A stretch of 5,816 nt of DNA from Bacillota bacterium. Its GTDB lineage: Bacteria; Bacillota; Clostridia; Christensenellales; SZUA-584. Location: contig JAEZNC010000265.1 of NCBI GenBank assembly GCA_023441905.1, forward strand, positions 1-5,816. The letters run 5' to 3'. Below are positions 1 through 5,754 of this stretch, piece after piece. Each line of letters starts with the position of its first letter. The stretch's first letter is position 1. Both the position numbers and the translations under genes were made by a program. Under the pieces are notes generated by a model, which made no database searches, was not told where the DNA came from, and saw only the letters and a list, made by a program, of their open reading frames with translations.

Positions 1-6
1 GTATGC

Positions 7-51
7 AATCTGTCGTATATGCTAAAGATAATACTGCATAGACGGCAGATT
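7..51. promoter_or_regulatory. Inverted repeat upstream of the BlaI-like gene (operator or end of an upstream transcript)
   Basis: Bases 7-22 and 36-51 form two 16-base arms around a 13-base spacer. Fourteen of 16 positions are perfectly complementary, one is a G-U pair in RNA and one (17/41) is a mismatch. The spacer contains GATAAT at 27-32, which could serve as a -10 element, but the hexamer 17 bases upstream (TGCAAT, 4-9) is a poor -35. BlaI/MecI repressors usually bind dyads in their own promoter, so an operator is a natural reading. The bases after the repeat (TTCTTATATT) make a poor T-tract, so a terminator for a gene to the left is possible but weaker. The structure is seen; its role is inferred. 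Confidence 0.45.
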
Positions 52-80
52 TCTTATATTATTGGTGGGAGAGTGGAAAA

Positions 81-476
81 ATGAAAAAGAGACTGGCAGA
101 CTCGGAGTGGGTCATATTAAAGGCGCTTTGGGGTCAGCCGCCTTTAACGATGAAGCAGATTGTGCATTTGGTGCGCAGCCAGCACAGCGACATCGAGTGG
201 AGCTACAAAACCTATCACACGTATTTGCGCAACATGACAAACAAAGGGCTGCTGCTCGCGGAAGAGCGCAACTTAAAAGACAAGCTGTATTCGCCGCTGG
301 TGTCCGAAGCGGACGCGATGGCGGCGGAGGGCGGCGAGCTGACACAGCGGCGCGGTTTTTTTGGCTCGGTGGGGCGGCTTATGCTGGCCATGGCTGATAA
401 CGGGCAATTAACCGAGCAGGACAGGCTTGAGCTCATGGCGCTCGCCAAGCGCCTTGAAAAGGAACAGAGCGAATAA
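81..476 (+). CDS. BlaI/MecI/CopY-family transcriptional repressor
   Basis: A 131-residue protein, the usual size for BlaI/MecI winged-helix repressors, which bind promoter dyads as dimers and typically control beta-lactamase, penicillin-binding protein or copper-export genes. The N-terminal winged helix (about residues 5-75) has the family pattern: LADSEWVILKALW at 5-17, the recognition-helix segment SYKTYHTYLRNMTNKGLL at 41-58, then a wing ending in YSPLVS (70-75). The C-terminal dimerisation part keeps the FFGSVGRLML...LTEQDRLEL arrangement (93-118) ending in a helix. The start at 81 is preceded by GGGAGAG at 67-73 with good spacing. In characterised systems the repressor is cut by a BlaR1/MecR1 membrane protease, usually encoded beside it. 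None is visible here, so the gene may be an orphan or its partner may lie to the left. Inverted repeats flank the gene and an operator-like promoter lies downstream. Family assignment is firm; the target is unknown. Confidence 0.9.
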   Translation: MKKRLADSEWVILKALWGQPPLTMKQIVHLVRSQHSDIEWSYKTYHTYLRNMTNKGLLLAEERNLKDKLYSPLVSEADAMAAEGGELTQRRGFFGSVGRLMLAMADNGQLTEQDRLELMALAKRLEKEQSE

Positions 477-491
477 GACTCAACGGAACAA

Positions 492-538
492 TACAGGCCT
501 ATGCATCGTCTTATAAAAAAGGTCTTGCATAGGCTGTA
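492..538. repeat. Inverted repeat after the BlaI-like gene
   Basis: Arms 492-505 and 526-538 pair over 13 base pairs with one bulged G, around a 20-base loop. The core is CCTATGCA / TGCATAGG (498-505, 526-533). There is no run of T after the right arm on + and none on the opposite side for -, so it is not a convincing intrinsic terminator. It may be a weak terminator or processing structure for the repressor mRNA, or a protein-binding dyad. It shares the heptamer TGCATAG with the leader of the same gene (35-41). Confidence 0.5.
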
Positions 539-572
539 CTTCTAATATCTTCGAAACGTTTTCCGGTTTTCA

Positions 573-608
573 ATACACATGGGCCCAAAAAATGTGTATA
601 ATGTGTAT
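573..608 (+). promoter_or_regulatory. Candidate operator: dyad plus tandem repeat of ATGTGTAT
   Basis: ATACACAT at 573-580 is the exact reverse complement of ATGTGTAT at 592-599, with an 11-base spacer starting with the palindrome GGGCCC. A third copy of ATGTGTAT lies at 601-608, so that 591-599 and 600-608 are a perfect 9-base tandem repeat. All three half-sites fall on the promoter of the VanW-domain gene, covering the -35 and -10, where a bound repressor would block RNA polymerase. The half-site contains the TACA/TGTA tetranucleotide common to BlaI/MecI operators, but the spacing differs from the classical MecI site. The nearby BlaI-like repressor is the obvious candidate binder, which is inference. 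Confidence 0.5.
574..602 (+). promoter_or_regulatory. Promoter of the VanW-domain gene
   Basis: A perfect -10 hexamer TATAAT at 597-602 lies exactly 17 bases after TACACA at 574-579, which matches the TTGACA consensus at four of six positions. Transcription would start near 609, leaving a leader of about 50 bases before the start codon at 660. This argues against the alternative start at 579, which would lie within the -35 box. A housekeeping-type sigma factor is implied. Confidence 0.65.
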
Positions 609-645
609 GATAATGTTAAAAATAGACACTATAGCTACTTTACCC

Positions 646-653
646 GAGAAAGG
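646..653 (+). promoter_or_regulatory. Ribosome binding site that decides the VanW gene start
   Basis: GAGAAAGG lies six bases before ATG at 660. The longer in-frame start at 579 has no purine-rich site in front of it and is upstream of the likely transcription start, so 660 is preferred. Confidence 0.7.
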
Positions 654-659
654 TTCATT

Positions 660-2408
660 ATGATCAGCGAAGCAAACGAAAGCATGGAAGTGAGTCCAAA
701 CAGAAAAAAGGGCAGGAAGATATTTTTAATCGTATCGGCGGGTGTGATGCTGATTTGTTTGGCGGCAGCCGCTTTTTTCGTGTTTAACACGAGCGATCAG
801 CGCGTGGAGCGCGTGCTCGATTTTGGGACGGTCATGAGCGGCATCAGTGTGAGCGGCGTGGATATATCGGGACTGACGCCGGACGAAGCAAAAACCGCGA
901 CGCAAAGCGTCGGCAAGGAGCTGCTCAGCGCCCATACATTTTTGTTCAATGTCAACGGGGAAGTGCATGAATACGCGCTCACCGACCTCGGCGTCGGGAC
1001 GGATTATGAGGATGTTCTGGCGCAGGCGATGGCTTTTGGGCACACGGGCTCGTTTGATGAGCGCAAAGCCGCCTACGATCAGGCGAGAAACGGAGGCGTG
1101 ACGTTCACCGTGGCCTTAACCGTGCAGGATGAGGTGCTGCATGCCGCGCTCGCACAGGTGAAAACCGAGCTCGACCAGGCCCCGCAGGACGCTTCAACCG
1201 AGTTTATGCCAAACGGCTATTCGCTGGATGCGGACGGGAATCCCGTCAAATACGAGCCGGATCCCAAGGCGTTGGCGGATGCCCATGCTTCGGGCAAAGA
1301 CCTTGAACGCCCGAATCTCGTACGTATCGATGCGGCGGCGATGCCGAATCCATTGAGATATCAGTATTGGGACAACAATCACTACGTCACGGAAGACTTT
1401 ATTCCCGCAGATGCCAATATCGCACGATTCTTTTACAAGCCCGAGGTGACGGGGCTGAATGTGAACACCGAAGCATTATTTGACACAGTAAAAGGGGCGG
1501 TCAGCAACGGCGATTTCAGCGAAATCGTGGTGCCTGTCGAGGTGTCGGAAGCACAGGTGAAGCTTGATGATATCAAAGCGGCCACGCAGCTGATTTCGTC
1601 GTGGACATCGAGCTACAAAGAGCATGCGGGCAAAAGCCGCGCATGGAATGTCTCGCGTATGTCGAGCTTTGTCAATACATCGGTTATAAACCCGGGAGAT
1701 GTGTGGTCGGCCAACGAAGCCGCCGGGCCGCGCACGGATTCCACCGCGAGGACAATCGGCTGGAAGAAGGCGGCGGGCCTTGAGAACGGCGGCACCACGC
1801 AGCAAGTGGGCGGCGGCGTTTGTCAGCTTGGCAGTACCATATACAACGCGGCGCTCCGCGCGAATCTGACCATTGTGGAAATGTGGCACCATTCCACACC
1901 GTCAGACTATATTTCCAAAGGTCTCGACGCAACGCTGAACACGGGCGCGCAGGATTTAAAGCTTAAGAATGACAATACAATGCCGGTTTACCTCGTGTCT
2001 TATGTCGATCCGCACAAGAAGACGGTGACGGTGCAGGTTTACGGGCAGCTGCCCGTGGACCCCGAATTCGGTGAGAACATCATCTATGATTTCCGCTCGA
2101 ACAACAAGGGCAGCCGCTACGGTAACGGCACCTCCAAATCGGTTTACAACACCAAAGCCGCACCGGACGGCACGGTGCTTTCGCCCGAGAACCCGGTTTA
2201 TGTGTTCTCCACACCGCGTGCCGGAACCAAGATTGATGTTTATAAATACGTGCTCTCAGCCGATGGCACGCAGCTTTCGGAGAAGCTGTTTGAGCATGCC
2301 GATTATAAACCCGTCAACGGCGTGACGTATTACTACTGGCCCGTATCCGGGGCACCCGCCAACGCGACGCCGGTGACGCCGCCGGCGGAAACGGTTCCGC
2401 CCGCTTAA
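660..2408 (+). CDS. Membrane-anchored VanW-domain protein
   Basis: A 582-residue exported protein. A short basic cytoplasmic tail (RKKGRK, 15-20) precedes one membrane segment at about 21-42; the rest is outside the cell. Residues 66-77 (GVDISGLTPDEA) are the opening motif usual in YoaR/VanW-type proteins, followed by peptidoglycan-binding-like segments at about 92-170 and 263-305. The VanW domain spans about 318-450 and shows its hallmarks: GGGVCQ at 384-389 with the single extracellular cysteine C388, then YNAAL, HHS at 410-412 and SKGLDATL. Residues 498-560 resemble a G5-like module, and the protein ends in a Pro/Ala-rich tail. VanW occurs as an accessory gene in vanB-type glycopeptide-resistance clusters, but its biochemical role is not established; no other van gene is present, so resistance should not be inferred. 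It has its own promoter under an operator-like repeat and its own terminator. A longer start at 579 is possible but unlikely. Confidence 0.9.
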   Translation: MISEANESMEVSPNRKKGRKIFLIVSAGVMLICLAAAAFFVFNTSDQRVERVLDFGTVMSGISVSGVDISGLTPDEAKTATQSVGKELLSAHTFLFNVNGEVHEYALTDLGVGTDYEDVLAQAMAFGHTGSFDERKAAYDQARNGGVTFTVALTVQDEVLHAALAQVKTELDQAPQDASTEFMPNGYSLDADGNPVKYEPDPKALADAHASGKDLERPNLVRIDAAAMPNPLRYQYWDNNHYVTEDFIPADANIARFFYKPEVTGLNVNTEALFDTVKGAVSNGDFSEIVVPVEVSEAQVKLDDIKAATQLISSWTSSYKEHAGKSRAWNVSRMSSFVNTSVINPGDVWSANEAAGPRTDSTARTIGWKKAAGLENGGTTQQVGGGVCQLGSTIYNAALRANLTIVEMWHHSTPSDYISKGLDATLNTGAQDLKLKNDNTMPVYLVSYVDPHKKTVTVQVYGQLPVDPEFGENIIYDFRSNNKGSRYGNGTSKSVYNTKAAPDGTVLSPENPVYVFSTPRAGTKIDVYKYVLSADGTQLSEKLFEHADYKPVNGVTYYYWPVSGAPANATPVTPPAETVPPA

Positions 2409-2442
2409 CTTAAAGGCGGGGGGTTCGAACAGCATAGGTGAT

Positions 2443-2469
2443 GGGCGGGGTGTTTCCCTGCCCTTTTTT
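2443..2469 (+). terminator. Intrinsic terminator after the VanW-domain gene
   Basis: The arms GGGCGGGG (2443-2450) and CCCTGCCC (2456-2463) form eight pairs, one of them G-U, with a five-base loop. Six T's follow at 2464-2469. The hairpin begins 35 bases after the stop codon and separates this gene from the two-component operon. Confidence 0.9.
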
Positions 2470-2532
2470 ATGAGATATGGATTTTAGCATCGCTGAGGGT
2501 GAATCAAAGGTAATTCCGCTCGACGGATAATG

Positions 2533-2549
2533 TTAACAACTCCATAACA
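2533..2549 (+). promoter_or_regulatory. PhoP-box-like direct repeat (candidate response-regulator site)
   Basis: TTAACA (2533-2538) and ATAACA (2544-2549) are two near-identical hexamers five bases apart, giving an 11-base period on one face of the helix. OmpR/PhoB-family regulators bind such direct repeats, and the Bacillus subtilis PhoP consensus is TTAACA-like hexamers with about five bases between them. The repeat overlaps the putative -35 just upstream of an OmpR-family gene, so autoregulation is a reasonable inference. With only two half-sites the match could be coincidental. Confidence 0.4.
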
Positions 2550-2562
2550 TCACTGCGATAAT
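2533..2562 (+). promoter_or_regulatory. Candidate promoter of the two-component operon
   Basis: TTAACA at 2533-2538 matches the -35 consensus at five of six positions, and GATAAT at 2557-2562 matches the -10 consensus at five of six, with an 18-base spacer. The start point would be near 2569, giving a very short leader that begins at the ribosome binding site. Another GATAAT at 2526-2531 could be a -10 with a longer leader, but has no good -35. Confidence 0.5.
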
Positions 2563-2569
2563 ATGTGAG

Positions 2570-2576
2570 AGGAGGT
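2570..2576 (+). promoter_or_regulatory. Ribosome binding site of the response regulator
   Basis: AGGAGGT lies six bases before ATG at 2583. It rules out the in-frame GTG at 2565, which lies upstream of this site. Confidence 0.85.
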
Positions 2577-2582
2577 ATCCGG

Positions 2583-3242
2583 ATGGCAAATATACTGATC
2601 GTCGAAGACGACACATCCATCAATGAACTGCTGCGCCGCAATCTCACCTTGGTCGGGCACAGGTGCATCTGCGCCTTTGACGGCTGCGAAGCGCTGGGCT
2701 GCCTGGAAAACGAGCCGTTTGATCTCATGCTGCTCGACATTCTGCTGCCCGGCATCGACGGCATGACGCTGATGGCACAGCGGCCCGACCCGGAGCTGCC
2801 GGTGATTATGATCACGGCGCGCAACAGCCTGAGCGACAGGGTGAAAGGGCTCGGGCAGGGCGCGGATGATTATATCATCAAGCCGTTTGAAACGCAGGAG
2901 GTTATCGCCCGGATCGAGGCTGTGCTGCGCCGGACGAAGCGGCATGATGCCGAGTTCAGCCTTGACGGCCTCTGCGTCAACTTCAACTCGCGCGAGGTGT
3001 GTTGCTGCGGAGAAGCCGTTGATTTAACGCCGCAGGAGTACGCGCTGCTCGAGGCGCTGATCATCAACCGCAACCTCGCCCTGTCGCGCGACAAGCTGTT
3101 AAAGCTTGCGTGGGGGTTTGATTTCTTGGGCGACACACGCACGGTGGACGTGCATATTCAGAAGCTGCGCAAAAAGCTCGGTCTCGCGAGCCGTCTTAAA
3201 ACAATCTACAAGCTTGGATACCGGCTGGAGACGCGGGCATGA
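2583..3242 (+). CDS. OmpR/PhoB-family response regulator
   Basis: A 219-residue cytoplasmic DNA-binding regulator of normal family length. The receiver domain (about 1-115) has the full set of phosphotransfer residues: acidic pocket E8-D9-D10, phospho-acceptor D52 (in LLDILLPGIDG), T78 and K100 (in IIKPF). The C-terminal winged helix (about 125-219) shows LTPQEYALLEAL, the recognition-helix segment TRTVDVHIQKLRKKL and the final hairpin KTIYKLGYRLE. The start codon is fixed by AGGAGGT at 2570-2576. Its stop overlaps the kinase start by four bases (ATGA), the usual sign of translational coupling, so the downstream kinase is its partner. Odd: eight cysteines in 219 residues, including three in a row at 140-142 and C28, C30, C35 and C40 in the receiver. 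The target genes cannot be read from the sequence; its own operon and the neighbouring surface-protein genes are candidates. Confidence 0.95.
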   Translation: MANILIVEDDTSINELLRRNLTLVGHRCICAFDGCEALGCLENEPFDLMLLDILLPGIDGMTLMAQRPDPELPVIMITARNSLSDRVKGLGQGADDYIIKPFETQEVIARIEAVLRRTKRHDAEFSLDGLCVNFNSREVCCCGEAVDLTPQEYALLEALIINRNLALSRDKLLKLAWGFDFLGDTRTVDVHIQKLRKKLGLASRLKTIYKLGYRLETRA

Positions 3243-4624
3243 AATACTGGCAGAAGATATTTTTATCCACGCTGGTATTATTTCTCGCGGCGCTCAACAT
3301 GGGCGCATATCTGTTGTTTGCGGCGGCTTTTGAAACATCTCTTGAATCGGAGCGCGAGCGCAGCTTTGCGGAGCACGGTTTCATATGCGGTGCGCTGGCG
3401 GAGGATATCGAGGCCATACAGTCACGCGGCGAGGATATCGGCGATGCCGTATGGAGCAGCCTTTTTTCGCGCTATGCGCGATACTACGAATCCCAGAATA
3501 TTTTTTTAGCCATGCAAGACACAACAGGCAAGATGTATTCCAATATACCCGCAGGCAGTGCGCCGCCAGACGTACCGGGTGATGGCGGAAAGGCCTCCGT
3601 GATTGCCGATGCGGGCGGAACGCCGGTTCTGTTTGTCAGCGGGCTTATCGGCAGTACGGGATACAACTTGGTGACGGCGCGCAGTGTCGCGGGCATGCAG
3701 CAGCGGGCCGATGGCCTGTCGCGCACACTGGCAGTCGGCAGCGCGCTGATGTCGACTGTGCTCGCGCTGGCGCTCTATGTGATATTAAAGGGCCTCACAC
3801 AGCCCATCAAAAGGCTCTCTGACGCGGCCACAGCTGTGGCCGGCGGGGATTACGGGTATCGTGCCAAAATACGCGGGCGCGACGAAATCGCGGAGCTTGC
3901 GCAGCGATTTTTCACGATGGCGCAGACGATTGAAACGCAGATCAGAGAGCTTAAAGGCGAAGCGGAGAGCAAGCAGCGATTCATTGATGACCTCGCCCAT
4001 GAAATGCGCACACCGCTCGCGGCCATCGGCGGCTACGCCCAATACTTAAGTGACGCGGCGGTCAGTGAAGAGGAGAGGCTGACGGCCTGCGGTTTTCTCA
4101 CGCGCCAAAGCGCGCGACTGGCCGATCTCTCCGAAAAACTGCTGATGCTCACAAAGCTGAGAGTGGCAGCTCCCGTTAAAGAAAAAGTCAAATTCACGGC
4201 GTTGTTTGCCGATGTGCAAAAGACGCTCGGCGCAAGCGGGGCTGCGATTCGCTTTAAAGCGGGCCGCACCGTCTGGAAATCGGACGGCACGCTGCTGTCG
4301 ATGCTGCTGATCAATCTCATCAATAACGCCAAGCGTGCGTGCGGGGAAAGCTGCGACATCAGTGTGACGGCGGGCGCCAACAAACTCGTCGTCGCCGATA
4401 ACGGCTGCGGCATCAGCAGCGATTGTCTATCTCATCTCACCGAGCCGTTTTACCGTGCGGATAAAGCGCGCTCGCGAGAGGGCGGCGGTGTCGGGCTCGG
4501 GCTCTCCATCTGCCAAAGCATCTGTGACTGTTTGGGGTACGCGATGCAGATCGAATCGGAAGAAGGAAAAGGAACCAAAGTGACGGTTTTACAACTTGAA
4601 CATGTTTCGGATATAAGTTGCTGA
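3239..4624 (+). CDS. Sensor histidine kinase with HAMP domain
   Basis: A 461-residue membrane kinase. Membrane segments lie at about 7-30 and 164-183, enclosing an extracytoplasmic sensor of roughly 130 residues with no family I can name. A HAMP linker follows (about 184-237; TQPIKRLSDAATAVAGGDY is typical). The dimerisation and phosphoacceptor domain has the H-box LAHEMRTPLAAI with H254. The ATP-binding domain has the N-box around N359/N363 (NLINNAKRA), the G1 box DNGCGI at 387-392, the F-box TEPFYRADKAR and the G2 box GGGVGLGLSIC starting at 415. All catalytic motifs are intact, so it should be an active kinase for the coupled regulator. Its start overlaps the regulator stop (ATGA at 3239-3242), with GGAG at 3227-3230 as ribosome binding site. 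Ten cysteines, nine of them in the cytoplasmic half, are unusually many. The signal sensed is unknown. Confidence 0.95.
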   Translation: MKYWQKIFLSTLVLFLAALNMGAYLLFAAAFETSLESERERSFAEHGFICGALAEDIEAIQSRGEDIGDAVWSSLFSRYARYYESQNIFLAMQDTTGKMYSNIPAGSAPPDVPGDGGKASVIADAGGTPVLFVSGLIGSTGYNLVTARSVAGMQQRADGLSRTLAVGSALMSTVLALALYVILKGLTQPIKRLSDAATAVAGGDYGYRAKIRGRDEIAELAQRFFTMAQTIETQIRELKGEAESKQRFIDDLAHEMRTPLAAIGGYAQYLSDAAVSEEERLTACGFLTRQSARLADLSEKLLMLTKLRVAAPVKEKVKFTALFADVQKTLGASGAAIRFKAGRTVWKSDGTLLSMLLINLINNAKRACGESCDISVTAGANKLVVADNGCGISSDCLSHLTEPFYRADKARSREGGGVGLGLSICQSICDCLGYAMQIESEEGKGTKVTVLQLEHVSDISC

Positions 4625-4673
4625 TAAGGCGGCCGCATAATAAGGGCAGATAACTCGGAAAGGAGAGATCTGA

Positions 4674-5669
4674 ATGATGAAAATCGTTAAAAAAATATGG
4701 CTGCCTGTCGTCACGCTGCTGATTATCGGTGTCGGCGTGCTTGTGCTGACGGGCGCAATGCGCGTCAGCCGGGCGCAGGAGTCGGCACAAACCGTGCTGA
4801 AGCATGCCGAAGCCGAAGCGACGCCTGAACATACCGCGTCGGCAGCCCCCGATTCACCCAGTGATGCCCCTACGGAGGAATCTGCCGTCCAGCACAGCGA
4901 GACACCCGCTGCCGAATCTGCCGTTGAGCATAACGAAACGGCGGCTTCCGACATAGAAAGCGGCTCCGTTTCTGCGGAGACTCACCGTATTGAGATACCC
5001 GATCTGCCAGACGGTTACAAGGTGATTCCGACACTTAACGAAGCGCGGCATAAGCCGGGTGAGGATGAGCTGACCTACGATCAGGCGGGGGCCATCGCGG
5101 TGATGGCGTTTAAAAAGGTTTTCGGAGAGGCTTTCACGTCGGGCAGCAAAGATATTTACGTGAAATACAACAACAATGAGGGCACGTTCGACAACCAGTT
5201 TGAGGTGTACGCGGGCAGTAAGAAATACGCGAAAGCAAGCTTTACCGGTTATATGGATGCGGTCACCGGATATGTCGGTCACGTTGAGAACCATACCCCG
5301 GCGGGTAAAGACAAAAAAACGTACGCTGAAGAAGAGGGCAGGGATCTTATGTTCAGCTTGTATGAGGATACAAAAATCCCCGAAGCGGCCAGAAAGCTGA
5401 TCAATGAGAAGTTTGCCAACGGCAGAACCATTGAGGAGATCATGGTGGATGGCATTCAGATGGATTTTAGCACTCCGGGCGTTGATATTCTCGCAGACTG
5501 CAAAATGCGCATGAGCGACGGCGACTGTTATCTTGTGCGCGTCGGGTACCCCACGTATGATATCCGCCTGTTCGAGGTCTATCCGGGCTGGCATTCGTGC
5601 ATCTGGATGTACGGGGACGAGAGTGAGGCGGGGGACTATCCGTCGCTCAAAGAAATGGGCATGGAGTAA
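4674..5669 (+). CDS. Membrane-anchored protein with PepSY-like extracytoplasmic region
   Basis: A 331-residue protein that I do not recognise as a named family. Residues 8-28 form one hydrophobic segment after a basic tail (KIVKK), with no lipobox cysteine, so it is either an anchor or an uncleaved signal. Residues about 30-105 are a low-complexity Ala/Glu/Ser/Pro linker with two 12-residue repeats at 69-92. The folded part starts near 130. Residues 130-208 have a helix followed by strands ending in GYMDAVTGYVGHV (D195, T198, G199), the pattern of PepSY domains. Residues 216-320 look like a second, diverged helix-plus-strands unit holding the only three cysteines (C276, C285, C309). Start choice: AGGAG at 4661-4665 lies eight bases before ATG 4674; the ATG at 4677 is an alternative. 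It follows the kinase by 49 bases with no terminator and is probably cotranscribed, so it may modulate the kinase or be part of its output. The PepSY reading rests on pattern only. Confidence 0.85.
   Translation: MMKIVKKIWLPVVTLLIIGVGVLVLTGAMRVSRAQESAQTVLKHAEAEATPEHTASAAPDSPSDAPTEESAVQHSETPAAESAVEHNETAASDIESGSVSAETHRIEIPDLPDGYKVIPTLNEARHKPGEDELTYDQAGAIAVMAFKKVFGEAFTSGSKDIYVKYNNNEGTFDNQFEVYAGSKKYAKASFTGYMDAVTGYVGHVENHTPAGKDKKTYAEEEGRDLMFSLYEDTKIPEAARKLINEKFANGRTIEEIMVDGIQMDFSTPGVDILADCKMRMSDGDCYLVRVGYPTYDIRLFEVYPGWHSCIWMYGDESEAGDYPSLKEMGME
4878..4949 (+). repeat. Tandem 36-base coding repeat in the linker of the PepSY-like protein
   Basis: Two adjacent 36-base units encode ESAVQHSETPAA and ESAVEHNETAAS (residues 69-92). 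They begin with an identical 11-base stretch, GAATCTGCCGT, at 4878-4888 and 4914-4924, then diverge mostly by substitution. This looks like an old in-frame duplication that lengthened the extracellular spacer. Confidence 0.75.
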
Positions 5670-5691
5670 AGCACTTTGAGGTGAAAAGAAG

Positions 5692-5724
5692 CAGCCGGAG
5701 CATATCGCCCTTCCGGCTGTTTTT
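5692..5724 (+). terminator. Intrinsic terminator of the two-component operon
   Basis: CAGCCGGA (5692-5699) pairs perfectly with TCCGGCTG (5712-5719), extendable by a G-U pair inward, followed by five T's at 5720-5724. It lies 22 bases after the stop codon of the PepSY-like gene and would end the regulator-kinase-PepSY transcript. Confidence 0.9.
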
Positions 5725-5754
5725 ATCTTTACATAGACCATACCCTTTCCATAT

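Noticed and set aside
62..397. Frame-shifted 111-codon frame overlapping the repressor gene
   Set aside because: It has no ribosome binding site and a low-complexity Arg/Ala/Gly translation, while the overlapping frame is a clear BlaI/MecI protein.
579..659. Upstream in-frame ATG extending the VanW-domain protein by 27 residues
   Set aside because: The codon lies within the likely -35 region, has no ribosome binding site, and the extension is unlike a signal sequence. ATG at 660 has GAGAAAGG at the right distance.
660..2408. Glycopeptide-resistance cluster suggested by the VanW domain
   Set aside because: No vanH, ligase or vanX-type gene is present. VanW domains are widespread outside resistance clusters, and the neighbouring two-component system has no feature specific to VanRS.
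2400..2420. CCCGC/GCGGG hairpin spanning the VanW gene stop codon
   Set aside because: It has only five pairs, no following T-tract, and the true terminator lies just downstream at 2443-2469.
2417..2436. GGTTCGAAC resembling a tRNA T-loop
   Set aside because: The bases upstream are the end of the VanW-domain gene and no acceptor, D or anticodon arms can be drawn; the match is isolated.
4625..4673. Possible terminator or promoter between the kinase and the PepSY-like gene
   Set aside because: GCGGCCGC is palindromic but forms no stem-loop with a T-tract, and no convincing -35/-10 pair is visible, so cotranscription is the simpler reading.
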